From Thiodiazotropha sp037384425 (lineage in GTDB: Bacteria; Pseudomonadota; Gammaproteobacteria; Chromatiales; Chromatiaceae): a stretch of DNA of 64,000 nucleotides. The position numbers were made by a program, and so were the translations under genes. The stretch is taken from the NCBI GenBank assembly GCA_037384425.1, contig JARROA010000002.1, positions 1-64,000 on the forward strand, given 5' to 3'. Positions within the stretch are counted from its first letter, which is position 1; the number at the start of each line of letters is the position of its first letter. The notes under the pieces were generated by a model that was not told where the DNA came from, did not search any database, and saw nothing but the letters and a program-made list of their open reading frames with translations. Below, one piece after another: positions 34,804 through 44,021 of this stretch.

Positions 34804-36282
34804 TTACCGGGCCTCTCTCTTCTCCTGCTGTTTGAGCGCATCGCGAAGTCGTGTGAGGCGGGATTCGATGCGTGATACCTGCTGGAAATCGGCCTTGTCG
34901 GCCTCACGCTGGGCGATCTCCAACTGCCGGATGGCCGGCATCAGCTGACCTTCGGCTACATAGGCCTCCGCCAGCATCCGGTGTGACTCGGACTGATTGC
35001 CCGCCAACTCCTCGGCCCGACCGATCAGTCGATAGAGACGTGGGTTGTCGGCCCGCAGGCTGATGGCCCGCGCCGCCACCTGGCGCGCCTTGTCGTAGCT
35101 GCCAGCCTCGGTCAGACTCTTGATGTAGGCCACCGCCAGGGGATAGCTTTCCGGCATCAGTGTGTAGTAGGTATCGAGCGTGCGAAGCCCCTTCTCCGGG
35201 TGGCCCAGGAGTCGCTCCAACTCCGCGCTGGCAAGCACATACTCGATCTGTTCCGGATTTCCTTTCAGCAACTTGTCGATGATGCCCTGGGCCTTGGTGT
35301 ACTGGTGATTGCGCATCAGCGCCAGGGCATAGCCGTATTCATGTGCCTCTTCGTTGAGGTGGCGTCCCTCGTCAAGACCGGTGGCGAAGTGCTTGATCGC
35401 CTGCTCGGGCTCCTTGAATTGCCGGACCCGTAATGCCTCCCGGATCAGGTAGTAGCTCAAGCTGCCGGTGTACTGACGGTAGCTGTGCTGTTCCGCACGG
35501 CCGAGGGCGTCCGCGATGCGGTTGGTGGTGACCGGATGGGTGCGCAGCATTTCGGGAATACCCGACTCATAGAGCCGGCTGGCATGGGTCAGACGTTCGA
35601 AAAAGACCGGCATTGCGCGGGGATCGAAATCGGCATCTGCCAACAGCTGGATACCCACGCTGTCGGCCTCCTCCTCATTGTTGCGAGTGAAGTTGATCTG
35701 CTCCTGGATCGCGCTGGCCTGGGCGCCGGTGGCCATGGCCATACCGGCATCGGCCCCGCCGGCGACGCCGACCAGAATCGAGGCCAGCAGCAGGGCCGCG
35801 GTCTTGCCGCTCAACTGGTTGGCCGCATCGAAGGCCCGCAACAGGTGTTTTTGCGTCACATGGGCGATTTCGTGGGCGATGACCGAGGCCAGTTCGCTTT
35901 CGCTCTGGGTCGCCAGAATCAGACCGCTGTGGATCCCGATATAGCCACCGGGTCCGGCGAAGGCGTTGATGCTCGGCTCATCAAGCACGAAAAAAGTGAA
36001 ACCCTGGCCGGCGGCATCACTGTTTTTCAACAGACGATTGCCCAGATCCTGCACATACTCCTCGATCAGCGGATCATCCAGCACCTTGGCATTGTTTTTT
36101 ACGCTGAGCATGAACTCCCGGCCCAGCTGCTTCTCGGCCGAGGGGGAGAGATACTGATCGGACGGGGAGCCCAGCTCGGGCAGATTGATCTCTTCCGCAT
36201 GCAGGTTGCCAGCGATGGTCAAAATCAGGCAGAAGAGGAGGTGGGGGAGTTGTTGAATCAGGCGATACGGCAGCAGTTTCAT
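34804..36282 (-). CDS. bepA: Outer-membrane protein assembly metalloprotease BepA
   Basis: A 492-residue periplasmic M48 protease and chaperone that supports LptD and BAM function. A signal peptide (ends NLHA) is followed by the zinc motif HEIAH (His137, Glu138, His141) with the third ligand in NNEEEADSVG, then TPR repeats from about 290 to 480. Length and order match E. coli BepA (YfgC). Confidence 0.93.
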   Translation of the reverse strand: MKLLPYRLIQQLPHLLFCLILTIAGNLHAEEINLPELGSPSDQYLSPSAEKQLGREFMLSVKNNAKVLDDPLIEEYVQDLGNRLLKNSDAAGQGFTFFVLDEPSINAFAGPGGYIGIHSGLILATQSESELASVIAHEIAHVTQKHLLRAFDAANQLSGKTAALLLASILVGVAGGADAGMAMATGAQASAIQEQINFTRNNEEEADSVGIQLLADADFDPRAMPVFFERLTHASRLYESGIPEMLRTHPVTTNRIADALGRAEQHSYRQYTGSLSYYLIREALRVRQFKEPEQAIKHFATGLDEGRHLNEEAHEYGYALALMRNHQYTKAQGIIDKLLKGNPEQIEYVLASAELERLLGHPEKGLRTLDTYYTLMPESYPLAVAYIKSLTEAGSYDKARQVAARAISLRADNPRLYRLIGRAEELAGNQSESHRMLAEAYVAEGQLMPAIRQLEIAQREADKADFQQVSRIESRLTRLRDALKQQEKREAR

Positions 36283-36455
36283 GTCTTTAAAAGATCTTTT
36301 TTCAAGCGGTTAGTTCCGTTTCAAGCCCAAATTTGAGAAAGCCATTGTATCGGCCTTGGTTAAGTCTAGACCTTTGTTTTAATCTACGCCCTGGCTTCAA
36401 CCTGAGGCCTGAACGACCGTCAAACCGAGCAATCGATTTCAAGGAGAACATCACA

Positions 36456-37022
36456 ATGAAACTGAGCGCTGTAGTGCTTATCGCCGGCCTTTTGCCTGTC
36501 GCAGCCGTTGTTGCGGACGAGGCCATGCAGGTAAACATTGATGAAGGCAAAGGGATTATCAAGGCTTTCATGGGAGATCTGAAGGGTGAGTTGCAAAAAG
36601 GCATGAAGCAGGGCGGACCGGTGAACGCCATCAAGGTCTGCAACACGATGGCCCCGCAGTTGGCGGAGGCCCACTCCCAGATGAGCGGGTGGCAGGTGGC
36701 CCGTACCAGCCTGAAACTGCGTAATCCGAAGAATGCCCCCGATGCCTGGGAGACAGCGGTGCTGAATGAATTCGAAAGCCGCAAGGCGGCCGGTGAGGAC
36801 CCGATGTCGCTGGTCAAGGCCGAGGTGGTCGAGGAGGATGGCCGCCAGGTGTTTCGCATGATGAAGGCGATCCCAACCGCCGAAGTCTGCACCAAGTGCC
36901 ACGGTGTCGATATAGCCGAGCCGGTGGCGGCCAAACTGGATAAACTCTATCCGGATGACCGGGCGCGCGGTTTCAAGGTCGGCGACCTGCGTGGCGCCTT
37001 TACCTTGAAAAAACCGTTGTAG
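36456..37022 (+). CDS. Secreted DUF3365 (Tll0287-like) c-type haem protein
   Basis: A 188-residue periplasmic protein. A signal peptide (about 1-20) precedes a DUF3365-type helical domain, and a CTKCHG motif near residue 149 binds one c-type haem. Conserved-looking segments include VCNTMAPQLAEAHS and WQVARTSLKLRNPKNAPD. Such domains are linked to redox or gas sensing. AAGGAG lies 8 nt before the ATG, fixing the start. Its target is unknown. Confidence 0.85.
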   Translation: MKLSAVVLIAGLLPVAAVVADEAMQVNIDEGKGIIKAFMGDLKGELQKGMKQGGPVNAIKVCNTMAPQLAEAHSQMSGWQVARTSLKLRNPKNAPDAWETAVLNEFESRKAAGEDPMSLVKAEVVEEDGRQVFRMMKAIPTAEVCTKCHGVDIAEPVAAKLDKLYPDDRARGFKVGDLRGAFTLKKPL

Positions 37023-37028
37023 AGTTAT

Positions 37029-37285
37029 AACGCAAAGATCGCAATGAAGCGCAAAGAGCGCCAAGTAACAAAAGTCGTCTACTTGGCGCCCTATGCGTTG
37101 TACAGACCATATAGCCCTGTTGGGCAGGGGTCCTGCCCCAGCAACTCCTTGCTTGATAGACCGTGCTTACATGGGGAGAGGCCTTACCCTGCGCCTGGCC
37201 GTCAGCTCGTGATTGCATAGGAATCCACAGGAACCCGCCTTGAGTCTCCTTGGCGTTCTTTGCGCTTCATTGCGCGCTTTGCGTT
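37029..37285. repeat. Inverted repeat pair (CGCAAAG family)
   Basis: AACGCAAAGATCGCAATGAA opens the left arm (37029-37066); the right arm (37249-37285) is its inverse, ending CGCGCTTTGCGTT. About 180 bp without a coding frame lie between. This accounts for the gap 37023-37318. Confidence 0.7.
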
Positions 37286-37318
37286 AAAAACAACGGATCG
37301 GGGTCGTAGTCCGGGCTT

Positions 37319-38551
37319 TCAATTGAGCTGAATACGCTGACCCCAGGGGATCTTCTCCTTGCCCTTCACCAGCCAGATGACCGGATAATCGGGTTCCCGT
37401 TTCGGGAAGGCCCCCTCCGCGTCGGTGAAGTAGACCAGCAGGTCCGGGCGCACACCCTGATCGGAAACCCAGTCGAAAACGGGTTCGAAGCTGGTGCCGC
37501 CACCGCCGGTGATCTTAGCCGGCAGATCGAATTCCTCCCACGCCTCGTAGACCCAGGGGGCCCCCTCGGCGATCGCCGAGTCGCAGGCCAACAGGGTGAC
37601 CCGCGCCCGCATCTGCCCCTTGAGGGCGTTGATCTCGGCCAGGAATTCACCCATCTCCTGATCCTGGATCGAGCCGCTGGTGTCCAGCGCCACCACCAGT
37701 TCCACCTGGTTGCTGCGCAGGCTGGGCAGGATGAACTCCCCCTCGCGGCGCGAGGGGCGCATGTAGCTGAAGTCGTCGCGGGCCACCGCCGTCATGTAGC
37801 GGGCCAGCAGCAGGCGCCAGGGCAGCTGGGGTTGCAACAGGTGGTCGACCATGCGCGCCATGGCGCCGTCGAGCTTGCCCACCTGCATCGCCTGCTGGGC
37901 GGCGCCGGCCAGGCGCTGCTGCCACTGGATGTTGAGGGTCTCGGCCTCGTCCGGGGAGAGCGGCGGCGGCTGCGTGGCGGCACTGCCGGAGCCGCTCTGC
38001 TGCTGATGGCTGTCGTCACCCTCGTTCTCCGTCGGTTTGTTGTTTTCCTTGGGAGACATGTCCTTTTCGGTCTTGCCGCTGCCGGAGCCCTTGGTGTTCT
38101 CCTGGTCGTAGACGTGGTTGTCCAGGGGCTGTTCGTCATCCTTCTCGTCCAGACAGGGATAGATCTCCTCCGCCGTCATGCCCTCGAACTGGGGCAGGAA
38201 GAGTGAGCCCGGGGGCGGTTTCAGACCGTCGGCGATGAGCAGTGGATTGATGGCGTAGTCACAGGCCATGTCCCAATGCAGCTTGGTGCGGTGTTGACGG
38301 CGGGCGAAATGGGACAGAGCACAGTGGAGCGCTTCGTGGGCCAGCATGAACTGAGTCTCGTCCAGGCTCAGCTGATCGATGAACTCCGGATTGTAATAGA
38401 ACTTGCGCGCGTCGGTGGCGGTGGCCGGACACCAGTCGGCATTGGCCGCCTCCATCGGCAGGCGCATCACCAGGGCGCCGAGGAAGGGCTTGTCGAGGAT
38501 CAGCTTGGTGCGGGCCGCGGCCAGCTTGGTGTCGATCTGTTCCTGATCCAT
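37319..38551 (-). CDS. DUF2201-type predicted metallopeptidase with VWA-like C-terminus
   Basis: A 410-residue protein. The N-terminal region has the zinc motif HEALH (72-76) within FMLAHEALHCALSHFARR. A low-complexity Ser/Gln/Lys linker (about 165-215) leads to a helical region and a VWA-like domain with ALDTSGSIQ and YFTDAEGAFP. Such proteins (COG3864) are usually encoded beside a MoxR ATPase, as here. The ATG at 38551 is chosen because the upstream extension reads into repeat DNA. Likely a client-remodelling pair with the MoxR protein; substrates unknown. Confidence 0.85.
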   Translation of the reverse strand: MDQEQIDTKLAAARTKLILDKPFLGALVMRLPMEAANADWCPATATDARKFYYNPEFIDQLSLDETQFMLAHEALHCALSHFARRQHRTKLHWDMACDYAINPLLIADGLKPPPGSLFLPQFEGMTAEEIYPCLDEKDDEQPLDNHVYDQENTKGSGSGKTEKDMSPKENNKPTENEGDDSHQQQSGSGSAATQPPPLSPDEAETLNIQWQQRLAGAAQQAMQVGKLDGAMARMVDHLLQPQLPWRLLLARYMTAVARDDFSYMRPSRREGEFILPSLRSNQVELVVALDTSGSIQDQEMGEFLAEINALKGQMRARVTLLACDSAIAEGAPWVYEAWEEFDLPAKITGGGGTSFEPVFDWVSDQGVRPDLLVYFTDAEGAFPKREPDYPVIWLVKGKEKIPWGQRIQLN

Positions 38552-38561
38552 TTTGGTTTCA

Positions 38562-38825
38562 AGTCCGCAAATGCACGCGAATGAACGCAGATGCATAAGG
38601 TGGGGTGGGGCCGTGCCCCACCGCATGGTGGGTATAACAGCCCGAATTGGTGGGGCAGGGCTCTACCCTACACGAAACATTCACCAGCTCGAATAACGGG
38701 TAGGGTGCGGCTTGCCGCACCGTCCGCGCCATGATCGGAGCCCATCGGTGCGGCAAGCCGCACCCTACGCGATATCGATATCGTAAAGTGGAAAGCATTT
38801 TGCGTTTATTCGCGTTCATTTGCGG
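38562..38825. repeat. Composite intergenic repeats between MoxR and metallopeptidase genes
   Basis: Inverted copies of a TTTATTCGCGTTCATTTGCG repeat bound the region (38562-38591 and 38797-38825). Between them are two mirror-image GTGCGGC hairpins (38704-38721 and 38747-38764) inside a larger perfect GTAGGGTGCGGC/GCCGCACCCTAC inverted repeat. No coding frame. Confidence 0.8.
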
Positions 38826-38834
38826 ACTGAATAC

Positions 38835-39878
38835 TCACTCATAGAGCATCACGTCGGCGATCGCCTGTGCCCAGTCGCTGAACTGGGGCACGCTGAAGAT
38901 CGCCTCGCCAATGGCGCGGTGCATGTCGGAGACCAGCATCACGCCCATCTCCCGCTGGGGGAACTGGCGGGCATAGTCGAGGATGCGGCCGTGCACCTCG
39001 GCGCCGTTCCCCCCCTCGTGGGCGCGGATGGCGCGGCCCACCAGGGCGGCGGCTACCGCGTACTGGATGTCGATCTCGTCCGGTACGGGGACCTCCTCAC
39101 CGGCCAGGATGGCGTCCAGGTCGGGCATCTTGTCGAGGCTGTTGACGAAGGCATTCAGTTCCACTCCGGCGGCGGGGCCGACGCAGGCCTGCAGGGTGCC
39201 CTGCAGCAGCTGGGGATGGCCCTCGAATTTCTGCAGTGCCCGGTGGGCGAACTCCCAGGAGCGGGGCGAGGGGAAGGCCACCGGGTTGTGGGCCGGATCG
39301 AAATCGAACAGCAGTTCGGGACGGAAGCGCAGGAAGGCGATGATGCGCTCGTCGATGGCGTTGCGGTAGGCCCAGGCGACCCAGTCGTCGAGATGGGTCT
39401 CCACCTCGAAATGGGAGAAACGGTTGGCCAGCGGCGCCGGCATGCTATAGGTCACGCCGCGGTCGCCCTGGCGGTTGCCGGCGGCGAAGATGGCCCAGCC
39501 GTCGGGGACCTGGTATTCACCCAGGCGACGGTCGAGGATCAGCTGGTAGGCGGCGGCCGAGACGGTGGGTGGGGCCGAGGTGATCTCGTCGAGAAACAGA
39601 ATGCCTTCGGAGCCGTGACGCTCCGCATCCGGCAGGATCGAGGGAATCGCCCACTCCACCGTGCCTTCGCTGCGGAACGGGATGCCGCGCAGGTCGCTCG
39701 GCTCCATCTGCGACAAGCGGATGTCGATCACCGGCGCCCGATGACTCTGCGCCACCTCCCGCACCATGTCGGACTTGCCGACGCCGGGCGGGCCCCAGAG
39801 CATGACCGGGGTGTGGTGGCCGGCGCGGGTACTGATGAATTCCTGTTCCAGAATGGTGAGCAGCTGGGCTGGGCGCAT
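38835..39878 (-). CDS. MoxR-family AAA+ ATPase
   Basis: A 347-residue AAA+ protein. Walker A is GPPGVGKSD, Walker B ILFLDEITSAPP, and the sensor 1 asparagine is in IFAAGNRQGD. MoxR ATPases work as chaperones for VWA-domain partners; the metallopeptidase-VWA gene 283 bp downstream on the same strand is the likely partner. The intervening and upstream gaps are packed with repeats, so operon status is uncertain. Confidence 0.9.
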   Translation of the reverse strand: MRPAQLLTILEQEFISTRAGHHTPVMLWGPPGVGKSDMVREVAQSHRAPVIDIRLSQMEPSDLRGIPFRSEGTVEWAIPSILPDAERHGSEGILFLDEITSAPPTVSAAAYQLILDRRLGEYQVPDGWAIFAAGNRQGDRGVTYSMPAPLANRFSHFEVETHLDDWVAWAYRNAIDERIIAFLRFRPELLFDFDPAHNPVAFPSPRSWEFAHRALQKFEGHPQLLQGTLQACVGPAAGVELNAFVNSLDKMPDLDAILAGEEVPVPDEIDIQYAVAAALVGRAIRAHEGGNGAEVHGRILDYARQFPQREMGVMLVSDMHRAIGEAIFSVPQFSDWAQAIADVMLYE

Positions 39879-39993
39879 GGGACTACCTGTGGCCTGTCAT
39901 TGAAAATTGCAGATCTGTATCAAAGGGTAGGTGCCGAAACGGACAAGCTGGCCTTTTTTCATGTCCAATAGCGGTTGTACCTGACCTTTTATC

Positions 39994-40180
39994 GTAGGGT
40001 GCGGTTTACCGCACCGTTTGCCGGAATCAGAGAAACGGTGCGGCGAGCCGCACCCTACCCATTATCCGACCCTGGGTTGGGGCTCGGCCCCAGCCTACGC
40101 CCTAATTTCAGCCTGTTGGCCCTTGGCTATGAGTGCCAATTAGAACCCTTTGCGTTTATTCGCGGTCACTTGTGGACGTA
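39994..40180. repeat. Composite intergenic repeats upstream of the MoxR gene
   Basis: A GTAGGGTGCGGTTTACCGCACC hairpin-type unit and its inverted copy ending GCCGCACCCTAC span 39994-40058, and a further TTTATTCGCGG repeat lies at 40149-40180. It mirrors the layout of 38562-38825. The gap 39879-40193 holds nothing else I can support. Confidence 0.75.
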
Positions 40181-40193
40181 ATCCTTCCATGCC

Positions 40194-40751
40194 TCAATCG
40201 AAGAGATTTCTGATCGCGCGTGTGAGCTGTTTGTAGACCTCGGGACCGTCCACGTCCATGACCTGATCGATGACCCAGCGGTTCTCGTGCTCCTCCTGCC
40301 CCATCACCTGCTGGATCTCGTAGCCCAGGTGGCGCAGGAAGGGGTAGCTGGGTCCCTCGTCGGTGAAATTGAATTCGGCGTAGTCGCCGGAACGCTCGTT
40401 GAACAGGGCGATGAAGCTGTTGGCGTGGTCGCCCGGTCCCAGCAGGTCGCTGGCGTTGTCCCGATAGTGGTCGGCCAGTTTCATGACCAGGGCGGTGATC
40501 ACCGCCACCCGGCTCTCGTTGTCGACCATGCCGTGGATCAGCCGGTCGGTGATCTGGGCCTCGTAGGCCAGGTATTCGGCGATCACCGCCAGCCGCTGGC
40601 TGTCGTCGTGGTAGACGAAATTCTTGCCGTGCAGGGTGATCGCCTTGTCGACCGCGATGCGCCAGGCGATGAAGGCGATGGCGCTGCCGATCTCCTCGGG
40701 GGAGCGGACCGCGTCCTCGTCGTGCCACTGACTCTTGATTCTGATTGCCAC
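40194..40751 (-). CDS. Hypothetical 185-aa protein of the MoxR trio
   Basis: A soluble, mostly helical acidic protein. The GTG at 40751 is chosen because GGAG lies 8 nt upstream; an ATG at 40868 would add 39 basic residues without similarity to the rest. Segments such as WRIAVDKAITLHGKNF and GYEIQQVMGQEEHENRWVID look conserved, but I do not recognise the family. It is the upstream gene of the same-strand set with MoxR and the metallopeptidase. Confidence 0.6.
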   Translation of the reverse strand: MAIRIKSQWHDEDAVRSPEEIGSAIAFIAWRIAVDKAITLHGKNFVYHDDSQRLAVIAEYLAYEAQITDRLIHGMVDNESRVAVITALVMKLADHYRDNASDLLGPGDHANSFIALFNERSGDYAEFNFTDEGPSYPFLRHLGYEIQQVMGQEEHENRWVIDQVMDVDGPEVYKQLTRAIRNLFD

Positions 40752-40937
40752 GATGTTGACTCCGTAATAGACCCGTCGCACCTGCCGACCGCCGGCTTCG
40801 GCGGTCGTGCTGTCATGTCGCAGAAAGAGAAACCGGCAGGCGCGGAGCGGGTTTGTACTGCTGCTCAATAACCAAGCATTTTACTTGGGAAAAAGGGGAT
40901 TTCAACGTTCCCCTTTGCAAAACAGGGTTTCTCCTCG

Positions 40938-42608
40938 TCACTCGGCCCTGAAGGGGCCCAGGTAGCCGGTCAGGGCGGGACCCTCGCTAGGGTGTTGGAT
41001 CGTGCACATCAGATAGCCCCAGCCGTTGATGTCGGGGTAGTAGTAACTGCCGGTGACCTCGGCGCCCGGGGGGGCGATCAGCAGTCGCGTCAGCCGCCCC
41101 TGATCGGGCTGATAGGCCCACAGCATGTCCCGCAGATGGCCCTGGCTGGAGTCCTCGGCGATGATCAGGGTGCCCCGGTCGCTGAGGAAGGTCAGGTTGT
41201 CCGGATTGGCGATGCTGTCGACATCGCACTCATTGTCCGGGTCGTCGTCCACCGGATGGCCCGTGAGCAGGACGCGCATCGCTGTGGCGACATAGTGCTC
41301 GTCCAGGGGCAGTTCGTAGACGGCCCCGCAGGGGTTGTAATCGAGGCGGATATGGTTGGGACCTCCCCGGTCGTAAGCCGGGTCGGCCGCCGCCCGATGG
41401 CGATGGTCCTGCATACCCCGATCGATGAGGGAGATCGACACGAAGAGCCGCCGGCTGGCCGGGTCGAAGGTGAGGCCCTCCATCTTGCGGAACTCGGTGG
41501 TGGCGCCGAGCAGGGCGGCATAGCGCCGGCTCTCCAGCCGGGAGGCCAGGGTCTCCTTGCCCGGTCTGAGCTTCAGGCATTCAGGGCCGAAGCGGGTATT
41601 CACGGCCGTGTAACCTGACGTGCAGCGGCCGTCTTCGTCGAGGGCGCTGCGTTCGAACAGGTCGTCGAAGCGGGTGCGCTTGGCGATCGCGGCGGCGATT
41701 TCCGCCTCCTCGGCGTGGCCCAGGTCGATCCAGTCCAATTCGGCGCGGCCGCCTCCACCGGTGTCGGTCTGCCGCCAGCGGGCGGCGTAGAGGGTGCCGC
41801 TGGTGAGATCGCCTGGACGGTCGGCGACGAAACGGAATAGGGCGGTGTTGTGGGCGTCGTCGGTGATGTAGACGCTGCGGCGGTCGGGCATCACCAGCCC
41901 GACCTCGTGGGAGAGACGGCCCATGGCGTGGCGCTTGCTGACCCGGACGGTGTCGAAATCCTCCACCCCGATCTCCAGCTGCCAGCCGTAGTCGTAGGGA
42001 TTGAGTGAGGCCGGATTGCCGTCCGCATAGGCCGCCATGGCCTGGTAGTAGCGGTCGATGGCGCCGGACTCGGGATCGCGGGCGGCGGCGTCGGGTTCGT
42101 ACTCCTCGGTGCCCAGGTGGGTCATCCAGGGGGTGGTGCTGCCGGCGCAGTGGTTCCAGCCGCCGTTGACCCCGGCCAGGTCGAGGGGGCGGGTGCGGGT
42201 GACGCTCAGCAGGCCGCTGGTCGGTTCCTGCGACAGTTCGGAGAGGTAGATGGCGCCGGGGATCTCCTCGAAATGGGTCAGCATGAAGAGCCGGCCATCG
42301 ACCGTCAGCAGGGAGCTGTAGTCGTTCTTTTTCGAGATGCGGGGGCCGCCGTCGGGGGCGTGGATCAGGTTGCCGCTCCGATCGTGCAGCAGGCCGAAGA
42401 TCTGGTCCGCCCGCCGATCGCCGCTGCGAAGCAGTGTGCGGTAGTGGAGATCGTGACGTTTATCGTGCTGCCGGTAACCCGGGGTGGCGATGACGCCGGC
42501 AGTCTCCTCGAAGGGATCGGGTGGGGGTAGGGGTTCGAATTCAAAAGCGAGTGCCGGTGCGACGAAGCCGCCTGCCGCGAGCAGGCATAGGGTGACGGTT
42601 TTCATCAT
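40938..42608 (-). CDS. PhoX-like (DUF839) secreted protein
   Basis: A 556-residue exported protein with a signal peptide (about 1-21, ending ALAFE). It has the beta-propeller-like DUF839 arrangement of the PhoX family: SKKNDYSSLLTVDGRLFMLTH, NHCAGSTTPWMTHLGTEEY and NPDNLTFLSDRGTLIIAEDS. PhoX enzymes are Ca/Fe-dependent alkaline phosphatases, but many DUF839 members have no tested activity, and no Tat motif is present. The ATG overlaps the smr stop (ATGA), so translation is coupled. Confidence 0.8.
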   Translation of the reverse strand: MMKTVTLCLLAAGGFVAPALAFEFEPLPPPDPFEETAGVIATPGYRQHDKRHDLHYRTLLRSGDRRADQIFGLLHDRSGNLIHAPDGGPRISKKNDYSSLLTVDGRLFMLTHFEEIPGAIYLSELSQEPTSGLLSVTRTRPLDLAGVNGGWNHCAGSTTPWMTHLGTEEYEPDAAARDPESGAIDRYYQAMAAYADGNPASLNPYDYGWQLEIGVEDFDTVRVSKRHAMGRLSHEVGLVMPDRRSVYITDDAHNTALFRFVADRPGDLTSGTLYAARWRQTDTGGGGRAELDWIDLGHAEEAEIAAAIAKRTRFDDLFERSALDEDGRCTSGYTAVNTRFGPECLKLRPGKETLASRLESRRYAALLGATTEFRKMEGLTFDPASRRLFVSISLIDRGMQDHRHRAAADPAYDRGGPNHIRLDYNPCGAVYELPLDEHYVATAMRVLLTGHPVDDDPDNECDVDSIANPDNLTFLSDRGTLIIAEDSSQGHLRDMLWAYQPDQGRLTRLLIAPPGAEVTGSYYYPDINGWGYLMCTIQHPSEGPALTGYLGPFRAE

Positions 42609-43150
42609 TTGCGACGCTCCTTGGCCGGATTGCGCAGCAGCACATAGGCGGCGCCGGTGCCGCCATCGTGACGCGGCGCGGAAGTGAAGGCGAGGACGTC
42701 CTCGCGCTGGCGCAGCCAGAGGTTGAGCTTCTGTTTCAATACCGGCTGACGGCCCTCGGAGCCGTAGCCCTTGCCGTGGATGATGCGTGCCACGCGGATT
42801 CTCCGTTGGTGGCAGGCGGCGAGAAAGCGGCTGAGTTCCTCGCGCGCGTGGCGCACGGTGAGACCGTGCAAATCGAGCTCGGCGCCGATCTCCAGGTAGC
42901 CCCGGCGCAGGTCGTGCATCAGACGCTGCTGTACGCCGGGACGGGCGAATTCGAGGAACTCTCCGGTCTCGATCTCGTGCTCGGAATAGAGATCGCTCTC
43001 CTGCGCTTCATCGCCTACCGGCAGATTGAGCGGACGTGGAGGCAGACGCCGGCGATAGGGCTCGCGGCGGCCCTCCTCGAGCGGACGGACATCCTTGAAG
43101 GCCTCTCTCAAGATCTGCTCGTCGTCGGTTTTGTCCGGCTTTTCGTTCAT
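42605..43150 (-). CDS. Smr-domain protein (putative nuclease)
   Basis: A 181-residue protein with a C-terminal Smr domain (about 95-178). Diagnostic segments are ELDLHGLTVRHAREELSRFL and IIHGKGYGSEG. The N-terminal part (1-90) is charged and Arg/Pro-rich as in YdaL/SmrA-type proteins. Smr domains have nicking or RNA-cleaving activity in other proteins. The ATG at 43150 is preferred over one at 43300. Confidence 0.88.
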   Translation of the reverse strand: MNEKPDKTDDEQILREAFKDVRPLEEGRREPYRRRLPPRPLNLPVGDEAQESDLYSEHEIETGEFLEFARPGVQQRLMHDLRRGYLEIGAELDLHGLTVRHAREELSRFLAACHQRRIRVARIIHGKGYGSEGRQPVLKQKLNLWLRQREDVLAFTSAPRHDGGTGAAYVLLRNPAKERRK

Positions 43151-43280
43151 GCGATTCCCGCCTTGGCGTTGGCCTCCAAGCATGTTAGGAGCTGAACGCA
43201 AGAATCTCAATCTTACAGCTCCGCAGGAGCACGATTTGAGGGTGTGATGCACCCCTGTTTCCAGTATATTGTGCCTCCGT

Positions 43281-44021
43281 ATGAAGATCCTCCTGAGCAA
43301 TGACGACGGCTACCAGGCGCCCGGCCTGCAGTCCCTGGCGGACGCCCTCTCCACCCTTGCCGAGATCGTGGTGGTGGCGCCGGATCAGGATCGCAGTGGC
43401 GCCAGCAACTCGCTGACGCTGGTGAATCCCCTGCGTGCCCGCACCATGGAAAACGGTTTCATCCGCGTTGATGGCACGCCGACGGACTGCGTGCACCTGG
43501 CGATCACCGGACTGCTGGAGGATGAGCCGGACCTGGTGGTTTCCGGCATCAATGCGGGGCCCAACATGGGGGACGACGTGCTCTACTCAGGCACCGTGGC
43601 GGCGGCCACCGAAGGGCGCTTCCTTGGTCTGCCCGCGATCGCCATCTCCATGAACTCCCATGATCCCGAACATATCGAGACCGGTGCCCGGGTGGCCCTG
43701 GAGCTGGTGCAGCGGCTGATCCGCTCACCGCTGACGGAGAACGTCATCCTCAACGTCAACGTTCCCGATCTGCCCTATGCCGAGCTGCGGGGGTTTCGTT
43801 CCACGCGCCTCGGCCACCGCCACAAGGCGGAGCCGGTGGTGAAGACCACCGATCCCCGCGGCAAGACCATCTACTGGGTCGGCCCCGCCGGCGCCGAGCA
43901 GGATGCCGGTCCCGGTACCGATTTCCATGCCGTGCGTGAGGGCTACGTGTCGGTGACGCCGCTGCAGGTGGATCTGACCCGCCACAGCGCACTGGACAGT
44001 GTCGAAGCCTGGCTCGATTGA
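43281..44021 (+). CDS. surE: 5'/3'-nucleotidase SurE
   Basis: A 246-residue metal-dependent nucleotidase of stationary-phase survival. The metal site is MKILLSNDDGYQAPG (Asp8, Asp9), with SGASNSLTL and VSGINAGPNMGDDVLYSGTV conserved. The start is the ATG before KILLSNDDG; an in-frame ATG 12 nt upstream is less usual. It heads the surE-pcm-yqaA-nlpD-rpoS block. Confidence 0.97.
   Translation: MKILLSNDDGYQAPGLQSLADALSTLAEIVVVAPDQDRSGASNSLTLVNPLRARTMENGFIRVDGTPTDCVHLAITGLLEDEPDLVVSGINAGPNMGDDVLYSGTVAAATEGRFLGLPAIAISMNSHDPEHIETGARVALELVQRLIRSPLTENVILNVNVPDLPYAELRGFRSTRLGHRHKAEPVVKTTDPRGKTIYWVGPAGAEQDAGPGTDFHAVREGYVSVTPLQVDLTRHSALDSVEAWLD

Noticed and set aside
35485..36336. Plus-strand frame of 283 codons opposite bepA
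   Set aside because: Antisense shadow of a protease with an intact HEIAH motif.
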